From: an uncultured Actinomycetes bacterium
GTDB taxonomy: Bacteria > Actinomycetota > Actinomycetes > Nanopelagicales > Nanopelagicaceae
Direction of reading: 5' to 3'
Length of the DNA stretch: 10,708 nucleotides
Assembly: GCA_903893085.1 (NCBI GenBank)
Contig: CAITKS010000017.1
Location: forward strand, 1-10,708
This document shows, one piece after another, positions 8,545 to 10,708 of the stretch. Made by a program: the position numbers and the translations under genes. Under the pieces are notes generated by a model, which did not search any database, was not told the DNA's origin, and saw nothing but the letters and a program-made list of their open reading frames with translations. The first letter of the stretch is position 1. Each line of letters opens with the position of its first letter.

Positions 8545-9431
8545 GCTGTTCGCTCTTGAAAGTCGCCATCGACCCAGATCCGCTGCAACATATGCCAATC
8601 TTGAGGATGTTTTGCTATCCCATCAGCAAAGTGATCCGCACATTCTTGTACTACTGCTGCAACACGATCAGTTTCTGATCCATCAGATGGAATAGCAACG
8701 CTGTTGAATTCAATATGGATGCCGGTATTTGTATAAGAGACGAATGCGGTGATTAACGGAATTCCAGTGCGGATTGCCAATAAAGCAGCACCCGCGGGCA
8801 TACGTGCCGGATGTCCGAAGAAAGTTACATTGACGCCACTGCGAGATAAATCCCGATCTGAAACCAACGCTATTAACGCGCCTTCTCTGGCGCGCTGTAA
8901 AAGAGTTCCCATCGATCTACCATCCAGCGCCAAAACTTCCATGCCCATGTTCTGGCGATATTCCAAGAATTTATTAAATAACGATTCGGGTTTGACTCTT
9001 TCGGCAACTGTTACCAAGGGAAATCCCATGCCGCAAAAATAGAATCCAGCATGATCCCAATTCCCCGCGTGAGGAAGAGCAACTACAACGCCACGACCAT
9101 CCTTCATGGGCGCAGTTAGTAATTCTTCTCGGGTCGACGTTACAGTCGTTGAAATACGGGACTTTGACCAATCTGAGGATCGGAAAGTGTCGCACCAATA
9201 CCGCATACTCGATGAAACAGCAGCACGCATAAGTTGATCCATCGCCTCGGGGCCATTGCTAGGTACAACTCTTTGTAAATTGCTGCGCAATCTTTTCATC
9301 TGCGCGCCATTTCGAGAAAGAACAATTTTGCCGATACTTTCAAATATTGAATAGGCGCTCTTTTCCGGCAAGGCACGCACTAAACGCCATCCCACAAAGT
9401 ATGGAATCGCTGATAAAAAATCTCTATTCAT
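8541..9431 (-). CDS. Phosphatidylinositol mannoside acyltransferase (PatA-like, LPLAT/HtrB family)
   Basis: The likely role is transfer of a fatty acyl chain to the mannose of phosphatidylinositol mannoside at the cytosolic membrane face. The protein has 296 residues and belongs to the HtrB/LpxL-type acyltransferases. The catalytic HX4D motif is visible as H121 to D126 in LPHAGNWDHAGF. ERVKPESLFNKFLEYRQNMGM (about 144-164), cited here as ERVKPESLF then FLEYRQNMGM, and SDRDLSRSGVNVTFFG with ARMPAGAALLAIRTG form the second half of the active site. HPQDWHMLQRIW closes the domain. The assignment to PIM rather than lipid A acylation rests on the neighbours: pgsA 4 nt upstream and pimA overlapping downstream. 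No Shine-Dalgarno is present ahead of the ATG at 9431, so coupling to pgsA is likely. The hydrophobic N-terminus probably binds the membrane. Confidence 0.92.
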   Translation of the reverse strand: MNRDFLSAIPYFVGWRLVRALPEKSAYSIFESIGKIVLSRNGAQMKRLRSNLQRVVPSNGPEAMDQLMRAAVSSSMRYWCDTFRSSDWSKSRISTTVTSTREELLTAPMKDGRGVVVALPHAGNWDHAGFYFCGMGFPLVTVAERVKPESLFNKFLEYRQNMGMEVLALDGRSMGTLLQRAREGALIALVSDRDLSRSGVNVTFFGHPARMPAGAALLAIRTGIPLITAFVSYTNTGIHIEFNSVAIPSDGSETDRVAAVVQECADHFADGIAKHPQDWHMLQRIWVDGDFQERTA

Positions 9432-9435
9432 TTTG

Positions 9436-10038
9436 TTAAATCGCAGCCTTCACAATCAAAATGCGTTGAACAACGGTCACACTTGCTAGAAAGAGGAGTA
9501 ACCATATTCCAATTGTTAGAGCATAAGGAACCCCTAGACCGTCGAATCCAATCGCTGTCAAAGTTAAGATCAAACGTTCAGTTCGTTCGGCAAGGCCGCC
9601 AGAGCATTGAATATTTAGCGCTTCAGCTTTAGCGCGCACATACGAAACTAAGCCACCTGCAACCAGCGCCGCCAAAGCTATTGGCGCAAGACGATCATCG
9701 CCATCAATTAAGGCAATCGTTAAACCGACCATGATTGCAGAGTCTGTGATGCGATCAATTGTTGAATCTAAGAATCCGCCCCATCGACTTGCACCTTTTT
9801 GCGAGATTCGCGCCATGGCGCCATCAAAGAGATCACTTAGCGCAAAGAGTGAAATCGCAATCGTTCCCCAGAAAAATTCTTGGTGAGGGTAGAAATAAAG
9901 AGCGCTAACAATCAGACCAAGCGCCCCGGTTGCGGTTACTGCATTTGGCGTTAGACCAAGACGAAGCGCCCCGCGCGCAATTGGATTGATGGCGCGGGTT
10001 ACGGCTGGCTTTAAAGAAGCGCTTAACATCACCACCAT
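9436..10038 (-). CDS. pgsA: Phosphatidylinositol phosphate synthase (CDP-alcohol phosphotransferase)
   Basis: This is an integral membrane enzyme that joins CDP-diacylglycerol and inositol 1-phosphate to give phosphatidylinositol phosphate, the precursor of phosphatidylinositol and its mannosides. At 200 residues it is typical. The CDP-alcohol phosphotransferase motif is complete: D69, D72-G73, A76-R77, then nine residues, G87, D91 and D95 (SDLFDGAMAR then GGFLDSTIDR). Several hydrophobic helices follow. SYVRAKAEALNIQCSGGLAER and NPIARGALRLGLTPN resemble the mycobacterial PgsA1 sequence, which together with pimA next door favours inositol phosphate over glycerol phosphate. The ATG at 10038 is the outer start. 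A second ATG at 10029 (MLSASLKP) is at least as likely, because a TACGAT -10-like hexamer ends 7 nt before it. This appears to be the first gene of the long minus-strand cluster. Confidence 0.93.
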   Translation of the reverse strand: MVVMLSASLKPAVTRAINPIARGALRLGLTPNAVTATGALGLIVSALYFYPHQEFFWGTIAISLFALSDLFDGAMARISQKGASRWGGFLDSTIDRITDSAIMVGLTIALIDGDDRLAPIALAALVAGGLVSYVRAKAEALNIQCSGGLAERTERLILTLTAIGFDGLGVPYALTIGIWLLLFLASVTVVQRILIVKAAI

Positions 10039-10041
10039 CGT
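10036..10041 (-). promoter_or_regulatory. Candidate -10 element for pgsA and the downstream cluster
   Basis: The minus strand reads TACGAT, a good TANNNT actinobacterial -10, ending 7 nt before the ATG at 10029. Transcription from here would start at or next to that ATG and give a leaderless mRNA. It overlaps the outer ATG at 10038, so both cannot be used from this promoter. I see no convincing -35. This is a short motif and could be chance. Confidence 0.4.
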
Positions 10042-10064
10042 AGGCTGAAGGGCAGAATTTCACC

Positions 10065-10070
10065 TATTCT
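10065..10070 (+). promoter_or_regulatory. Candidate -10 element for the EF-G-like gene
   Basis: TATTCT on the plus strand fits TANNNT and is followed by 7 nt and then the GTG start at 10078. This is the spacing expected for a leaderless transcript, which would also explain why no Shine-Dalgarno precedes the GTG. No clear -35 is seen. Confidence 0.45.
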
Positions 10071-10077
10071 GACGCCT

Positions 10078-10650
10078 GTGACTTTCGCAAAACGCATCCA
10101 TATATATGGCCATGTCTCGGCTCAACCTCAAGCGATCGCCAATCTCTTTGGCGGTGAAGTCTCAGAAATCGCAATCGCCGAAAGTGATCTAGCAATTTTT
10201 GCAGTTAACCCTGCAGCCGGTATCGACCAACCGACAATAGATTTATGGCAATCTTTGAGTGATTTTCAATTACCTAGATTGGTTGTTGTAAATGAATTAG
10301 AAGGTTCAGACTCGGACTTTGAAGATGCAATCATGTTAGGAAATCGCGTCTTTGATCAATTAGCGACACCGTTCCTTGTTTTGCATGGCGAAAACGGCGA
10401 ACCAATCGCACTTATAAACCTAGAAACACAAGAGCTAAGGGATTACAGCATCAATCCTGCAACAGCGCGACCAAGTGATAGCGAACACCAAGAGTTAGTT
10501 GCTGAATTTCGCGAAGAATATCTAGCCGCAATAGAAGATGCCGGCGAAGGTGCATTCGCTGCTGGGCTTTTATTTCCAGCTATTCCTGTTGTTATTTCAA
10601 ATGGGCTTGGCATTGATGTCGTGAAAAGTTATATTGATTTATTGCACTAA
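10078..10650 (+). CDS. Small EF-G-like protein with degenerate GTPase motifs
   Basis: This is a 190-residue acidic protein and the only plus-strand gene. Comparing by eye with the G domain of elongation factor G, SDLAIFAVNPAAGIDQPTIDLW (about 36-57), cited as DLAIFAVNPAAGIDQPT, corresponds to the strand after the DxxG motif (AIVVxDAxxGVEPQTxxVW). QLPRLVVVNELEGSDSDFEDAI corresponds to VPRIxFVNKMDRxGADFE. ATPFLVLHGENGEPIALINLE corresponds to the start of the G' insert. The end PVVISNGLGIDVVKSYIDLL corresponds to PVxxGSAxKNxGVQxLLDAVxDYL. The GTP-binding motifs are missing or changed: no P-loop GxxxxGKT, no DTPG, and NKxD is N72-E-L-E75. GTP binding is therefore unlikely. The start is GTG with a possible leaderless promoter. 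It diverges from pgsA and converges on the next gene with an 8-nt gap. The relationship is recognised from memory, and the function is unknown. Confidence 0.6.
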   Translation: MTFAKRIHIYGHVSAQPQAIANLFGGEVSEIAIAESDLAIFAVNPAAGIDQPTIDLWQSLSDFQLPRLVVVNELEGSDSDFEDAIMLGNRVFDQLATPFLVLHGENGEPIALINLETQELRDYSINPATARPSDSEHQELVAEFREEYLAAIEDAGEGAFAAGLLFPAIPVVISNGLGIDVVKSYIDLLH

Positions 10651-10658
10651 ATAAAGAA

Positions 10659-10708
10659 CTACCAAGCTGCAGCAAGTTCGGCGCGGGTTTGGGCAAGTAA
10701 AACTGGCA
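10659..10708 (-). CDS. C-terminal end of a minus-strand gene, probably a HIT-domain protein (partial)
   Basis: Only the last 15 codons and the stop (TAG at 10661-10659) are in the window, ending PVLLAQTRAELAAAW. In actinobacteria a HIT-family nucleotide hydrolase/phosphorylase commonly stands just upstream of pgsA, and its tail often has the form LPxLLxxTRxxLAxxW, so I infer that identity. The open frame and plausible residue composition support a real gene end, but 15 residues cannot prove a family. It converges with the EF-G-like gene, and there is no terminator hairpin between the two stops. Confidence 0.45.
   Translation of the reverse strand, partial: PVLLAQTRAELAAAW

Noticed and set aside
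8974..9198. Minus-strand 74-codon frame inside the acyltransferase gene
   Set aside because: It is another frame of the same strand within the catalytic core of the acyltransferase. Its translation is a frame-shifted shadow.
10661..10672. Palindromic GCTGCAGC near the convergent gene ends as a terminator
   Set aside because: It has no loop and no following T-run, and it lies inside the coding end of the minus-strand gene.

Overview
The window reads as a chromosomal housekeeping segment of a low-GC, streamlined actinobacterium. The evidence is the gene content: a phosphatidylinositol phosphate synthase, a PIM-type acyltransferase and PimA stand in the order known from mycobacteria, followed by PdxS/PdxT, YebC, RuvC-RuvA-RuvB and an actinobacterial-type SecD. 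Moderate GC, very short intergenic gaps and overlapping stop/start codons would fit a free-living aquatic lineage such as the acI/Nanopelagicales group. That placement is inference.

Layout. From about 10.04 kb down to base 1, eleven complete genes and one truncated gene all lie on the minus strand. In transcription order they are pgsA, the acyltransferase, pimA, a LemA-like membrane protein, a DUF3048 protein, pdxS, pdxT, yebC, ruvC, ruvA, ruvB and the first three quarters of secD. Gaps between them run from 41 nt down to overlaps (ATGA, TAATG, TTGA-type junctions), and I see no terminator hairpin, so one long transcription unit is plausible. To the right, on the plus strand, is a 190-residue gene that looks like a shrunken, GTPase-dead relative of the EF-G G domain. 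The last 50 bases hold the minus-strand C-terminus of a further gene, probably a HIT-domain protein.

How the genes work together. pgsA makes phosphatidylinositol phosphate, PimA mannosylates phosphatidylinositol and the acyltransferase acylates the mannoside, which is the early pathway of phosphatidylinositol mannosides. PdxS and PdxT form the DXP-independent pyridoxal phosphate synthase. RuvA, RuvB and RuvC branch-migrate and cut Holliday junctions. SecD belongs to the SecDF complex that assists protein export. YebC is a translation or transcription accessory factor. LemA-like and DUF3048 are envelope proteins of unknown role.

The least ordinary parts are the EF-G-like degenerate protein, the 39-nt divergent spacer where both genes look able to give leaderless mRNAs, the absence of yajC between ruvB and secD, and the LemA-like/DUF3048 pair inserted between pimA and pdxS. 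There is no stretch over 300 bases without a gene. I found no tRNA, rRNA, CRISPR, insertion sequence or phage signal.
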